64,000 nucleotides of DNA from Larimichthys crocea (Eukaryota > Chordata > Actinopteri > Sciaenidae). Within the stretch, counting starts at the first letter, position 1; the number at the start of each line of letters is the position of its first letter. The position numbers were made by a program, and so were the translations under genes. Below, piece after piece: positions 45,511 through 55,870 of the stretch. The DNA is taken from NCBI RefSeq assembly GCF_000972845.2, contig NW_020852357.1, forward strand, positions 124,001 through 188,000, given 5' to 3'. The notes below the pieces were generated by a model, which was given only the letters and a program-made list of their open reading frames with translations, searched no databases and was not told where the DNA came from.

Positions 45511-45770
45511 CAATCAAATCAAATCAAATCAAATCAAATCAATTTTATTTGTATAGCCCAAAGTCACAAAGTACATTTGCCTCAGAGGGCTTTACAATCT
45601 GTACAGGGAGTGACACCCTCTGTCCTTAGACCCTCGGTTCGAGTGAGGAAAAACTTGCCCACAAAAAACCTTTAACAGGGAAAAAAGGTGGAAGAAACCT
45701 CAGGAAGAGCCACAGAGGAGGGATCCCTCTCCCAGGACGGACAGACGTGCAATGGATGTCACGTGTACAG
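45511..45770 (-). mobile_element. LINE 3' end, solo tail (- orientation)
   Basis: Starts with (AATCA)n, then TTTTATTTGTATAGCCCAAA, and runs to the GTCACGTGTACAG position. It looks nearly identical to 27703-27950 over 230 bp, suggesting recent activity of the family. It lies inverted to the preceding copy. Confidence 0.85.
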
Positions 45771-46189
45771 AACAAATCAACACAAACATATTGTACCATA
45801 TTGTATTAATCTAATCATCTAATCATATGACATCATATTGAGAGGCATGAACTGACATCACAAAACTGTATGTCTTTTTGGCAAGTCCCAGTAATGGAGT
45901 TGTGTTTTGCATGTTCCATCGCTTCACTATGCAGAGTCGGACACTAGCTCAGGAGGAAAGTGTCTCTGCCTCACTTTAACTCTCAGTTGAACACGCGTAC
46001 GTACGAGCAGGATCACAACGAGTTTGGAAACTAATATGCTCCAATTAACAACTCACACAGCTGTGATGTGGAAACATCCTGAAAATGAACTTTTCAGGCA
46101 AGCAGGAGACATCTGGTGTCCATAAGTTAAACTTCTGTCAATATAAAAAATAGCATATTTGCATTTTTACGTGTCTTAAAGTTGTATGT

Positions 46190-46470
46190 ATTTATTTTAT
46201 TTTTATTGCTTTTTTCATCACTTTGCAGCCCAACTCATCCCAAACGATCTTAATTGGGTTTAGGCCAATGATTGTAGCGGTCAGGTCATCTGGTGCACCA
46301 TCACTCTCCTTCTTGATCAAATAGCCTTTACATAGTCCTGCTATGGTAGCCAATCTGGCCTTGAATTTTGAATAAATCGCCAGCAAACAATCCCAAAACA
46401 ATTTCCTGAACCAGAGTCAGTGTCATCATAGCATTTGATGGTTTTCGCGACTGCACATGACGATACATTC
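46190..46470 (-). mobile_element. Tc1-like transposase C-terminal fragment
   Basis: The minus-strand frame gives YLIKKESDGAPDDLTA, then GLNPIKIVWDELGCKVMKKA. It matches the 'SPDLNPIE.VWDELDR' end of the Tc1 DDE transposase. The SPD part is frameshifted away, so the copy is dead. No inverted repeats remain. Confidence 0.7.
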
Positions 46471-46512
46471 AAAGTTGTTTTATATTTTCTGGATTGACTG
46501 ATCTTCATGTCT

Positions 46513-46745
46513 TAAAGGTCCAGTGTGTCACTTTTAGGGTGATTTGTTGTCAGACTTGGAATATAATATGCATAACTATGTTTTCAGTGACATATAAACA
46601 TCTCACAGGAATCGTTATGTTTTTCTTACCTTCGATTTTTTTTTATCTACATATACCACAGGTAGAAAAACACAGCGTCCACCATCTTGCACGGATGGAC
46701 ATGGACAGACTTTGTCAACGTAGCAGGGAAAGAAGTAGTAGAAGT
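46513..46745 (+). repeat. dispersed repeat family R1, copy 2
   Basis: Begins AAGGTCCAGTGTGTCACTTT and includes GGAATATAATATGCATAACT and TGTTTTCAGTGACATATAAA, matching the copies at 42.7 kb and 50 kb. Confidence 0.6.
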
Positions 46746-47081
46746 GAGGTATAGTACATTAATAAGAATGTTTGCTGTGTGCTAATGGCAAACTGTTTTG
46801 AGTTTTGTTAGAAGTTATGATAGACCAGTGTTTCTTTTTAATAGCGGTCATAATAAAACAACAGTAGTCAAAGATGTCAACACTACCTCTGCCTCAAACA
46901 TTAATGACAGAGTGTCACTGAAGTAAAAGAATCTAAAACATGAATTATAATTTTCTTTGTTTAAACTTGAGGTGCTACTTTATATCGTGAAGGCTTCAGT
47001 GTGAATCTAAACAGATACAGAATACATTCATTTCTTACTTTTTTCAGTCTTCATTACATCCCCGTGGAACTCACACTCACT

Positions 47082-47108
47082 GTGTATGTGTGTGTGTGTG
47101 TGTGTGTG
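47082..47108 (+). repeat. short (TG)n tract
   Basis: Short TG tract about 350 bp upstream of the tnfsf11 start codon. Confidence 0.9.
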
Positions 47109-47109
47109 T

Positions 47110-47257
47110 CACCGGGGGTGTGGACGTGCGCGAGGGGTGGATCACGTGTTTCAATGCGTTTTTAGAAAGAGCCCATAAAGGGCTCGCTTTACCTGTCGTG
47201 CATTCAGGTCGATCTGGTTGCCAGTCTTGTTTCAGCGCTTCACGTCCTGCCCAGTCT

Positions 47258-47303
<46 letters not shown>

Positions 47304-47456
47304 GGAGGATCCCTCTGATTGGCTGCGCAGGGAAACGAGCTCCTTCAGCCCACCCACCGCTGATTATAGGGGGGACTCTCGCTGTCTCACTTTCCTTCCT
47401 TGCATTGAGTCTGGGACCTGGCCCTGGGGCTGAACGGCACACACAGAGCGCACATC
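47110..47456 (+). promoter_or_regulatory. tnfsf11: tnfsf11 promoter / 5' UTR region
   Basis: A GC- and CpG-enriched stretch directly before the start codon, with a CCAAT box in inverse form (GATTGGCTG, 47318) and a TATA-like GATTATAGG near 47362. A (CAG)13 tract lies at 47261-47299. The transcription start is not determinable from sequence alone; it is probably between about 47380 and 47440. Confidence 0.45.
47261..47299 (+). repeat. (CAG)13 trinucleotide repeat
   Basis: Thirteen perfect CAG units about 160 bp upstream of the tnfsf11 ATG, just 5' of the inverted CCAAT box. It is not translated in the tnfsf11 frame. Confidence 0.97.
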
Positions 47457-47657
47457 ATGGCAGCTACCCATAGCGAGTACAGAGGCTACCTGCGGAACAC
47501 TGTCGACATAGAGACAGGGCCGCACCGCTTCCACCCGGTGCAGAGCTCGGAGCCCACTTATCGGCCGCTCCTGTTCGGGACCCTCGCTGTTATGGGATTG
47601 CTCCAGGTGGCTTCCAGCGTGGCGATCTTATTACACCTGACAGGTTATCTGCAGGAG
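47457..47657 (+). CDS. tnfsf11: tnfsf11 coding exon 1
   Basis: It starts at ATGG in CATCATGGCA and encodes 67 residues. A basic/polar tail (YRGYLRN, like mammalian YTKYLRG) precedes the hydrophobic LLFGTLAVMGLLQVASSVAI anchor. The donor is CAGGAG|gtaagc and it ends in phase 0. Confidence 0.92.
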
Positions 47658-47966
47658 GTAAGCTCAGATATAACACGATGTGGTCCGGTCCGGTTTGGTT
47701 ACTGCGCAGTGACACACTTTGTAAAGTCATCCAGTGGCGTGAGAATGTTTGTAGGTTTAGTCAAGCTTTGGTGGTGTGTGTAAATATTTATCTGCAACTG
47801 TTGTCAACAGATCTTTACTCGGCTACAAGCGACTGAAGACACTCCAGCGACATTTACGCAATTTTATAATGTCATAAAACTGCAGAGAAGTGCCAGCCCT
47901 GTGTAAAGCTGGCGGTGTGTGCGCTTAGAAGTTAAGTAGGTGTAATCTACAGAAGGGAAGAAGAAA

Positions 47967-48014
<48 letters not shown>

Positions 48015-51000
48015 ATATCCAGCCAGTCGTGCAGTTTGTGCGCCATGCTTTCGTGCACTCTTGGCGTCTCTTTGATGGCGCTGCGCTGCTTCCATTCGCT
48101 ATAAAAAACACCACGACTGATAGATAGCATCTAGCATGAAGACTTGTTCACGGAGATGAGACAAGTTATTTCCAGCACAGTGCTTTCCAGCGTCTTCTGG
48201 TGATAACATCTCAGCGTCCCGCTACACACACACAGATCAGTCTTTGCAAGATGACTTGTTTGTAAAATACAGATGTTTTCACTTGAGGCTCTCGGGCTGC
48301 AGTTTCTCTTGTGCATGTTTACATGCCATCTGGGCTTATATCTGTAATTTCTATGTGTCAGGAGTTGTAAACGTTTGAGCATAAGCAGAGCTGTTGTCAA
48401 GGAGTTTGGAGGCAGAGAAAGTCTGGGAAAGGTCAAGGAAGGCTGCATGTTCTAACAGTCAGAGATGCTCTCACAATGCATCTGTCCATAGTCCATAACT
48501 TTATGTCAGGTAATCTGTGTGTGTATGATCTTGTAGAATAACATTTACATTGTGCCACAGTTGTTTTTATTACTTTATGGCGGTTTTGGAGTTGAGTAAT
48601 TGTCGTGTTTCAACAAGCCAAGAGAGCAGTCCACATGTCTGCTCTGTCAGGATGCTCCGAGTTCACCTGGGGAGCATCTGCCTCTCTCTCTCTCTCTCTG
48701 TCTTTCTGTATTTCTCCTTCTGTTTGCCCCCGTCTCTTTCTCAGTGTTTGTGTGTTAAATTTCTTTGGCTTGTCTCTGGCATAAACACGTTGCAGTGTGG
48801 TGGTAGCTAGTTATGTACTGGATGTGAGCCAGGGGGGAAAAAAATAAAAGGGAGCGAGGCAAAGGAGTAAAAACCCCAGAGAGAAGAACAGGCGGCCAAA
48901 ACCATACATGATGTTTAATTTTATGGCTGTTATCATATCTGTGTAACAACCGTGTGTATGTGTGGTTGATCTTATTATGTGATGAGAGGGATCACTACAA
49001 AGGATTGAAGCATTTCTCAAATAGCCAGCAGCATGTCATGGTCTCTGGTTAATCTGACTTGAGTTTGGCAAATCATCATCTGCCCTCAACACCTGTAGAA
49101 CTCCTGGAGATGGAGAGGACGGCTGGAATCTGCACAGCACCGTGTAGGAATGTGCTGATAGGGCAGCATTCAAACATGAGGGCTAAAGTGTGTTTTTATT
49201 GTAGTGTCTCTTCAGGCATCAGGATGCGTGCATGAAATCCTTTTTAATATACGTCAAATGATTCAGAGACAGCAGCCCTGAAAATGAGAACTAGTGCTCC
49301 AAATCCAAATCCTTTCAGCTTTTACATGCTGCACTGGAATGCAGAGTGACATGTGGAAAATAACTTAACCTCCCACACACACACACATGCTGAAACTGAA
49401 CTGCTTCTGTTTATTGATTCTGTAAGTTTTAGAACATATTGTCTACACCCACACCTTCCAGGGAAACACTCAGAACATATGCCGCTCACAATGTACTGTT
49501 TTTGACATTGGCCTCTCTAACCTCGGCTCCTGTGTTTCTGTCTCCAGGTAGATTTGTCTGCAGCCCCACATCGGCCCATAGAGGTAAGATTGACCCCCAG
49601 GCAACACTGTAACACAACACAGATTGTGACTGGAACACAGCCCGCTCACATTTCCTTCCTGCTATGACCAAACATACCTGTGGTGTTTGATCTGAATAAC
49701 AAGACTCCTGCAGTATACAGCGCTTTGTAATCATTAAACACTAGGAATAATTGCCATCACTGCAGTTTTCTATTTCTACTTATGTCAGAGTGGTGAAACA
49801 AAATCAGAGCCAGAAATAACATCTCAGTGTCAACAGCAGCTTGTTACCTGGAATTTCCTTGTGTCAGTGTCAAGGGGAAGCACAGTAAATGCAATAATGT
49901 TTCAGTGCAGTGCTTTGCAGATTGCAACCCCCTCATTTCACCCTCTGGCTGTAAAACATGCAGAACATGTGAAAGTCTCTATCTGTAGGCAGTGTTTAGT
50001 TTCTGTGTTCTGTTCAACATGGTGGACACTGAGCATCTGTAGATATAAAAGTCTAATTCTAGGTAACAAAAACATAAAGATTCTTATTTTGAGATGATTA
50101 TACACAAATGAAAACATAAATATGAAGATTATATTCCATTTCTGCCATATTCTGTAAACAGAGCCTCCTAAATCAGACAAACTGGACCTTTTTTAAGCAG
50201 CAAAAAATAAATAAGATGATAATCTGAAATTTTGCACTGACAGTAGTCATGATTTTCCCATGGGTGTGTTTTTAGTACTCACCACAGCTTCTGTAAAGCA
50301 AGCACCAAACCATAGGTGGTCACACAGACTGGAGAGAGGTCAGACCACAGCAGGAAAAAACACCTTTCTGCCTCTGATATATGTTGAGTAGCTTATCATT
50401 TAGGATTTTTCCATAAGTGTAATGAGTTGCTCTCTGACACTGTGCACATTAACGAGTCACTCATTGGCGTCAGTGGTTGCAGAGTGTTCCTTCAATGATC
50501 AGCAGTAGCATGAGGGAGTTATAAAATAGAGATTCTTAATTGCTGAAGTCATTTTTCCCCCCCCTTTTTGGAAGTCGCCGCCCGTCTTTTGGCACACTTT
50601 TCACAGAGCAAAAGCAAAAACCATCCAGGAAGTAAAACAACAACAAGCTTTGCTTCACCAGTATTTAGTTTCCCATAATGCTTTAATTTCCTTTGAAATG
50701 ATGTATTTGTGTTTGTTCTGGGTATCCCTGGTGGAGTACTTACACAAACCACCTAGCCAGTCTTGGACTGAGGAGCTCATTGTGTCGTTAGCCCTCGGCT
50801 CTTTCCCATGCAGTGCAGGGAGACGTGCTGGGATCTTTATGAGGTGTCAGGGTGACAGGTCCTCTTGGCCCACACCGTGTTGTGTTAGGGTCAGCCCTAA
50901 GACCGCCGGTGCTCTCCGCTGACGGTTCAGGGGATTTGCCAGAGGGCAGGCCTCAGTGGACAGCTGTCAGTTCTGCAGTTCAGCTTTGGTGTGTACTCTT

Positions 51001-52717
51001 TGATGTGAAGCAGGATGTGCAGGCCCAGCCTACTCTGGGCCGGGGCTGTGGTCAGTGCGATCTCAGGAGCGGTGAAAACACAGGACCATGAATCAGACAC
51101 GGCTCATGATCTGCATGTTTACAGTCTGTGGAGATCTGTACAACTGTGTAAGGAGGAGGTATGATGCGGTATCAAACAAAAAGAGACAATCTGCTTTGGT
51201 GGCCAAGCTTTGAGTGAGAGGACTTTTGTTCTAACGTAGCATCTTAGAAACCACTCCTCAACATAATAGAGATGGTGAATGATGTGCGGTGCATAGTTAA
51301 AGGGCTGAGATGATGCCTGCATGCACTGTGGTATTCCAAGGCCAAGCATGTGAGATCAAGTCAGCAGCAGCTAGATGTAAATTTGAATTCAGACATTTCT
51401 CATTCATGTAGCAGCTCGGCCTGCTGCAAAACAATTGTCACCCTGCTGCACTTTAATTCTAGATCACACTGTAGATCAGGAAGCTGCCAAGCTGCAGCTG
51501 CTGCTTTGTTTAAATAATCTCTTCTTTCTGGTTAAAGAGGTATGACGTGGTCTCACCACAAATCAAGATAGATCCCACAATGTAGGGCCAATTGGGAGCG
51601 CGTTCACAATTACTTTGTAGTGTTGGCAGGACATTGTTTACCCCTGTCTCATTCCAAGACGCTGCGCTATAAACATGTTTGTGCAGCAAATTGTTTTTGG
51701 AGGACAGACAGTGCTAATCTTAGTTTGAGAGCCGTGCAAATTTGTCTGGACTTGGGTTGTGAATAAATACTTCATCGTAATATTAGCACAACACAGGTGC
51801 AGGCTTGCAAAACCATGTTAATGGTGTTGGTGGGACTGGCTCTGTAGTTGAGTTTGTTTGGAATGTGCAGGAGGCGCTGTGTGGTTTTTAAGTTGGTATG
51901 TTTCTATCCATTTCAACACTTTCCATTTCCAAGTTCCTCTTTCTTTTTTTAGGTGCTGGCTAACAATTAGGGTGACATGATATTTCCAAGATACCTGATA
52001 TTTGTGGATGAAAGGAAATTACTCAAACAATATAACAAGTTAAGACAAATTTAGGAAGAAAATATTTTCACTAATATTTTTAGTTGATCATATTTATTTG
52101 TGTCTGATGATACAAATAAATATGCAGCTTTTGAAGGAACTGCAACTTTAAAAACGTCATTTCACTTAAACTCCTGTGTGAGTTTAAGATAGTAGTTAGA
52201 GGCACCAAACAAAACACTCACGTCTGATATTTTAATCTCATGCCAGATGTGTAACAGTTGGCAGCTCCGGTGCAGTAACTGTTTACTTGCTTGGAAACCA
52301 TGTTTTCGTTGAGTGTATATGCTCTGTCTTGCCTGAGGATGACAGCCCGCCTCAGACTGTGGATGACAGCGTCACTGGCCTTGAATAGAATCAGCACTTG
52401 GGGCTGTATACAGTCCAAATACTTTTTGTGCCAAATCTGTGAGAAGCGCAATCTATCTGAAAGGTTACACTCACCAGGAGGCCTCCCTGTCATAGCCTCC
52501 GGCACCAAATACAACCACGGCTGTAATAAGAAGTTAGCAGGCCAGCCAAAGAGGATGGATAATACACACAGACATGCAGTCCGTGTACACTCATCCAGTT
52601 ACTGTCTTCAGAGACACACACACAATTCTTCACAAGCAGACAGTTATTCAAAGAGACAGCCGAGCAAAGCTGTGGTGAAATATGTCAAAATTGTATTGTT
52701 TCCTAAAGAGAAGGTTG

Positions 52718-52757
<40 letters not shown>

Positions 52758-54389
52758 ACGCGCGCGCGCGGGGGTTAATTCTTGATGTCTCTTTACTGAT
52801 GTGGGTGTAAGTTTCAAATTGGGCAACTTCTAGCAGACACATATATACTAAAAAATGTGATGTTGTTTTGACCTTTCACTGTCACTCAGTGTTTGTTCAC
52901 CGAGCTTTTCCTCTTTTCTGCAGGAAGTACAGACGGAGCCAATGGTGAACGCCCTGAGAGACCCAAGAAAAAACCGACGGTGCAAAACTCCAAAAGAGAG
53001 CCTTCCATCAGCTCATCTACCAATTAGAACAAATCAAGAGTACTCAAAGAGTGAGTCTAGTTCAATAACATCCTCTTCTCGTAGGGCTACACACAACATA
53101 ATCTGGCTTCATTACAAACACAGTGTAGCTGTATATAGTGCTTGATTTACAAATAAATGAAGATTTACACATTGCTGAATTAAAACTGTTGCACTGCACA
53201 AACTAGTTCTCGTGCAGAAATGAGTTCTTTCTAATTATTTGTAACTGTAGCTAACTGAACAAACTAAGTAAGTAGTAAGTAAAAGTGGCAGTAAGGATTG
53301 TAGTTGTCTGATTCAACATGATAACAAGCTGTTTAGTAATAACATAAGATGGAAAGCTGGCTCAGGTATTTTGAAGTGGCATAGTATTAAGTACTTACCT
53401 ATAGTCTGTGTGTTACCTAGAGTAGACAGCAGTCAGTTGGAGAAGCAGAGCTATACAACGCTGATAGGGTCAGCAGAAAAATGTATTCTTCCACAAAAAA
53501 AGGCCTCCTCAAAAACCAGTATCAGTTTAAGTGTATGCTGTATTAAGATATTTTCATGCTTGTAAAAATATTCTTAATATAATGTATATTATGTTATATA
53601 TGTGTATAATGTTTTGAGAGCGGGCCTTTAAATGGTTATGTTCTAATACACTTTGTTGCTGACCATGTCCACAGAGGCGCAGAACTCAGCTATTGTGCCA
53701 GGACACACGCTGACCAACGTATACCATTTACGTTTATTAGGTCATTTGCCTCTCTATCATCTGTATATGAATTTGTTTTAATGTGGTATCATGATTTTGT
53801 AAGTCAGCGTTTGAAACCTACTACTGAGAATTAAGAAGGAAGGGCTTTATACAAATTCCTCTTTGTTTTGTATGTAAAAATTAAATTAAAAGTGAACTGA
53901 GATTAACTGAAACCTTTTTTGTTTTGTGCTTGCCATGAAGAGGTCGAGCAGAAGGCCATCACCATTGATTGGGACGAGGACCATGGATACCGCCACAGAA
54001 TGGGCTACCAAAAGGGGAAACTTCTGGTGATGGAGTCCGGTTTCTACTATGTTTACGCTAAGATCTGCTTCCGCTACTACAAGTTACCACAGAATGTACC
54101 AGAGGACAGCACTCAGGTTGGGGTCCAACCAGTGGATGTTAGCAACACCCAGCTTATCCAGTATATCTACCACGAGAGTATCAAACAGAACAGCAAGGCT
54201 GTAGTTCTGATAAAGACGGGCAGCACCATGCGCTGGAACATCACAAGCTACAACATGTACTGCGCCCAGCAGGGCCGAGGCGTTCGCTTGGATGAGGGAG
54301 ATGCCTTGTTTGTCAATGTGTCCAATGCTTGGATGCTGGACCAGGAGGGAGAAGGGACGTATTTTGGGGCCATAAAGTTGGGTAACTGA
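47457..54389 (+). CDS. tnfsf11: TNF superfamily member 11 (RANKL), 4 coding exons
   Basis: A type II membrane cytokine that binds RANK (and the decoy osteoprotegerin) and drives osteoclast formation. Exons: 47457-47657, 49548-49583, 52924-53050, 53941-54389; phases join without a stop, giving 270 residues (human 317). A short cytoplasmic tail is followed by a membrane helix near residues 37-60, a stalk of about 48 residues, then the TNF homology domain from SAHLPI (residue 108) to the end. Conserved blocks are KLLVMESGFYYVYAKICFRYY, matching mammalian [20 protein letters not shown], and YFGAIKLGN at the C-terminus. Sequons NIT and NVS are present in the domain. The gene follows akap11 on the same strand, as in human 13q14. 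The stalk is shorter than in mammals, so a stalk exon may be missing from this model. Confidence 0.92.
47658..49547 (+). other. tnfsf11: tnfsf11 intron 1
   Basis: A 1.9-kb intron containing a (GAAA)n tract at 47965-48014. No further exon was recognised. Confidence 0.65.
47965..48014 (+). repeat. (GAAA)n microsatellite
   Basis: About twelve GAAA units in tnfsf11 intron 1. Confidence 0.95.
49548..49583 (+). CDS. tnfsf11: tnfsf11 coding exon 2 (36-bp microexon)
   Basis: Encodes VDLSAAPHRPIE, part of the stalk, between the strong acceptor TTTCTGTCTCCAG and the donor GAG|gtaaga. Phase 0 at both ends. The splice sites and the frame support it; there is little homology to check at this length. Confidence 0.65.
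49940..50200 (-). repeat. dispersed repeat family R1, copy 3
   Basis: The reverse complement reads AAAGGTCCAGTTTGTCTGAT, then TTTACAGAATATGGCAGAAA and TTTTTGTTACCTAGAATTAG, matching the other two copies. Confidence 0.6.
52718..52770 (+). repeat. (TG)18 then (CG)n alternating tract
   Basis: A continuous purine-pyrimidine alternation of about 53 bp, TG repeats passing into GCGCACGCGCGCGCGCG, about 155 bp upstream of tnfsf11 exon 3. Confidence 0.93.
52924..53050 (+). CDS. tnfsf11: tnfsf11 coding exon 3
   Basis: Starts after TTTCTGCAG. It encodes a basic stretch (RDPRKNRRCK, a possible shedding region) and then SAHLPIRTN, the first strand of the TNF domain (mammalian FAHLTI). The donor is AAAGA|gtgagt and it ends in phase 1. 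Confidence 0.85.
53051..53940 (+). other. tnfsf11: tnfsf11 intron 3
   Basis: An 890-bp AT-rich intron. A possible 44-bp cryptic exon at 53675-53718 is discussed under findings. It ends in a long T-rich tract before the acceptor. Confidence 0.65.
53941..54389 (+). CDS. tnfsf11: tnfsf11 coding exon 4 (terminal, TNF domain core)
   Basis: The acceptor is TGCCATGAAG|AGGTCGAG, and phase 1 is completed as AAG. It encodes the rest of the TNF homology domain, including WDEDHGYRHRMGY, ESGFYYVYAKICFRYY, GSTMRWNITSYN, DEGDALFVNVSN and YFGAIKLGN, then TGA. A second AG two bases downstream (53942) is the only other acceptor and would need a different upstream exon. Confidence 0.93.
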
Positions 54390-55502
54390 AATTAAAACGT
54401 GGGGAGCGGACATGCTACTGAACATTTGATATGCCAAAGAACCACTGTTAGTGATTTATAATGTTGATTTGTCAAAAAAGTGTATTTTTTTTATTGTACA
54501 TCTGTTGTTGTTTTTTTTTCTGTTGCTCTTCGCCAAATAGCCTTGGACCTGATGAAAAAGGTAGTTGCCCCCACCACCAAAAAGGAACTAAAAAGAAACA
54601 CAGCTCTCTTTCATCCAAGTAGCACTGGACTTTTTTTTTTTTTTTTTAGACATTTTTGAAGTATTGCGGTTTGTATTGTGAAATTCCAATACATTTTTCA
54701 GATTACAATATTTAGACTTGAGCCTAGACATGTTTTTATGCACTAATTAAACAAACCACAAGGGAGCGACTAAGGAAGTACGTTTTGTTGGCAGTAATTC
54801 CAGCGAGAAAGGATTTATTAATGTTGATTGTTGGAAAAAAAATGTCAAAAACAGAACATTGTAGCTGATAGAGCATCTGCTTGTACTCTGCAGATTATCA
54901 CAGAATAAAAACAACATAACTCCCGCGGTGTGACCTACAGCAGTGAATGCACAAATGTTTTCCTGAAAGGTTTTGAAGTGTGAACAAGGCGAGCAATGAG
55001 GCATCCTCACAGTAAGTAAGTCAAAGGTATGATTGAAATAGGCAGTTAGATGGTGATTTATATCACTCTTTAATCTCTAAGGCACCACTGAAACTTAACA
55101 CCATGAAAAATTTACTTCAACTATGACATTGTTTTTTTTTAAGCAACAAAAGCAGTTTAAAAAGGTGTGTGTGTATGTGTGTGTGTGTGGGTGTGTGGGT
55201 GCGTGCATGTGTGTGCATGCTCCAAAAACTCATGTTATCCAGTTTGACTGGCCTGCTTCATGGAGGGCAATCACATGACAATGTCATTTTAAACTGTCAT
55301 TTAAAGGAGGGAATGACATCTGTTTCTTACATTAATGTCAATCAACAAGCGATGCAGATAGCTGGCCTGTCTGACCATAAATGACACAAATAGACTCTTG
55401 TCTTCTTTAACTAGAGGGACCAAATTGAGTTTGGTTCATCTTTAACTTAAATTTTGTTTTTCATTTGGCTCTTCAGTGAGGTAAATGGGAATATGCACTA
55501 AA

Positions 55503-55513
55503 TATTTATTTAT
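55503..55513 (+). promoter_or_regulatory. tnfsf11: AU-rich element (ATTTATTTATT)
   Basis: Overlapping ATTTA pentamers in the 3' UTR, the form used for rapid decay of many cytokine mRNAs. A second TTTTTATTTATG lies at about 55814. Function here is inferred from motif and position. Confidence 0.4.
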
Positions 55514-55837
55514 TAGCTCTAGAAGTACAGAGACAGGTCATTGTTAAAGTGACCTTTCAGCTGTAAAAATCAATTATATTTTATGTCTGTATGACATTCA
55601 TTATGCAGCACTTAGAGCAAATAGTAGACACGCTTTTTGTTATTAAAACACAGGGGCTTCATTTTAAATTCCATATTTATATATCTTGACTTTGACAATT
55701 CTGTGTGCACTTGCTTAGCCAAAAGCAATATGGATATATGGTTTCTTCTATGAGATTGTAGCATACCTGTAAGATCTTCATCTGATTTGACAGTTTTTTT
55801 CCCATTCAGTGTCTTTTTATTTATGTTTGTATGTTTT

Positions 55838-55843
55838 AATAAA
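55838..55843 (+). terminator. tnfsf11: poly(A) signal, tnfsf11
   Basis: AATAAA in TTTTAATAAAAAACTAC followed within 20 bases by GTGTTTCATGTGTATTG, a good GU-rich downstream element. Confidence 0.55.
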
Positions 55844-55870
55844 AAACTACTTTTGTAACAGTGTTTCATG

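Larger units (their letters stand above)
49584..52923 (+). other. tnfsf11: tnfsf11 intron 2
   Basis: A 3.3-kb intron. It holds a minus-oriented copy of repeat R1 (49940-50200), a stretch open on both strands at 52218-52514 and a (TG)n(CG)n tract at 52718-52770. A missing stalk exon could lie here, but no candidate with good sites and a length divisible by three was found. Confidence 0.6.
54390..55870 (+). other. tnfsf11: tnfsf11 3' UTR
   Basis: AT-rich 3' UTR with T runs, an earlier AATAAA at 54904 and a distal one at 55838. It contains overlapping ATTTA motifs near 55503-55513. Confidence 0.55.

Noticed and set aside
47077..47442. Frames with poly-Cys or poly-Gln runs before tnfsf11
   Set aside because: They read through the (CAG)13 tract and the promoter; no homology and no supporting context.
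50650..51091. Possible extra tnfsf11 stalk exon in intron 2
   Set aside because: The open frames have no paired splice sites of matching phase and no stalk-like composition.
54084..54437. 117-residue frame antisense to tnfsf11 exon 4
   Set aside because: Shadow of a conserved coding exon on the other strand.
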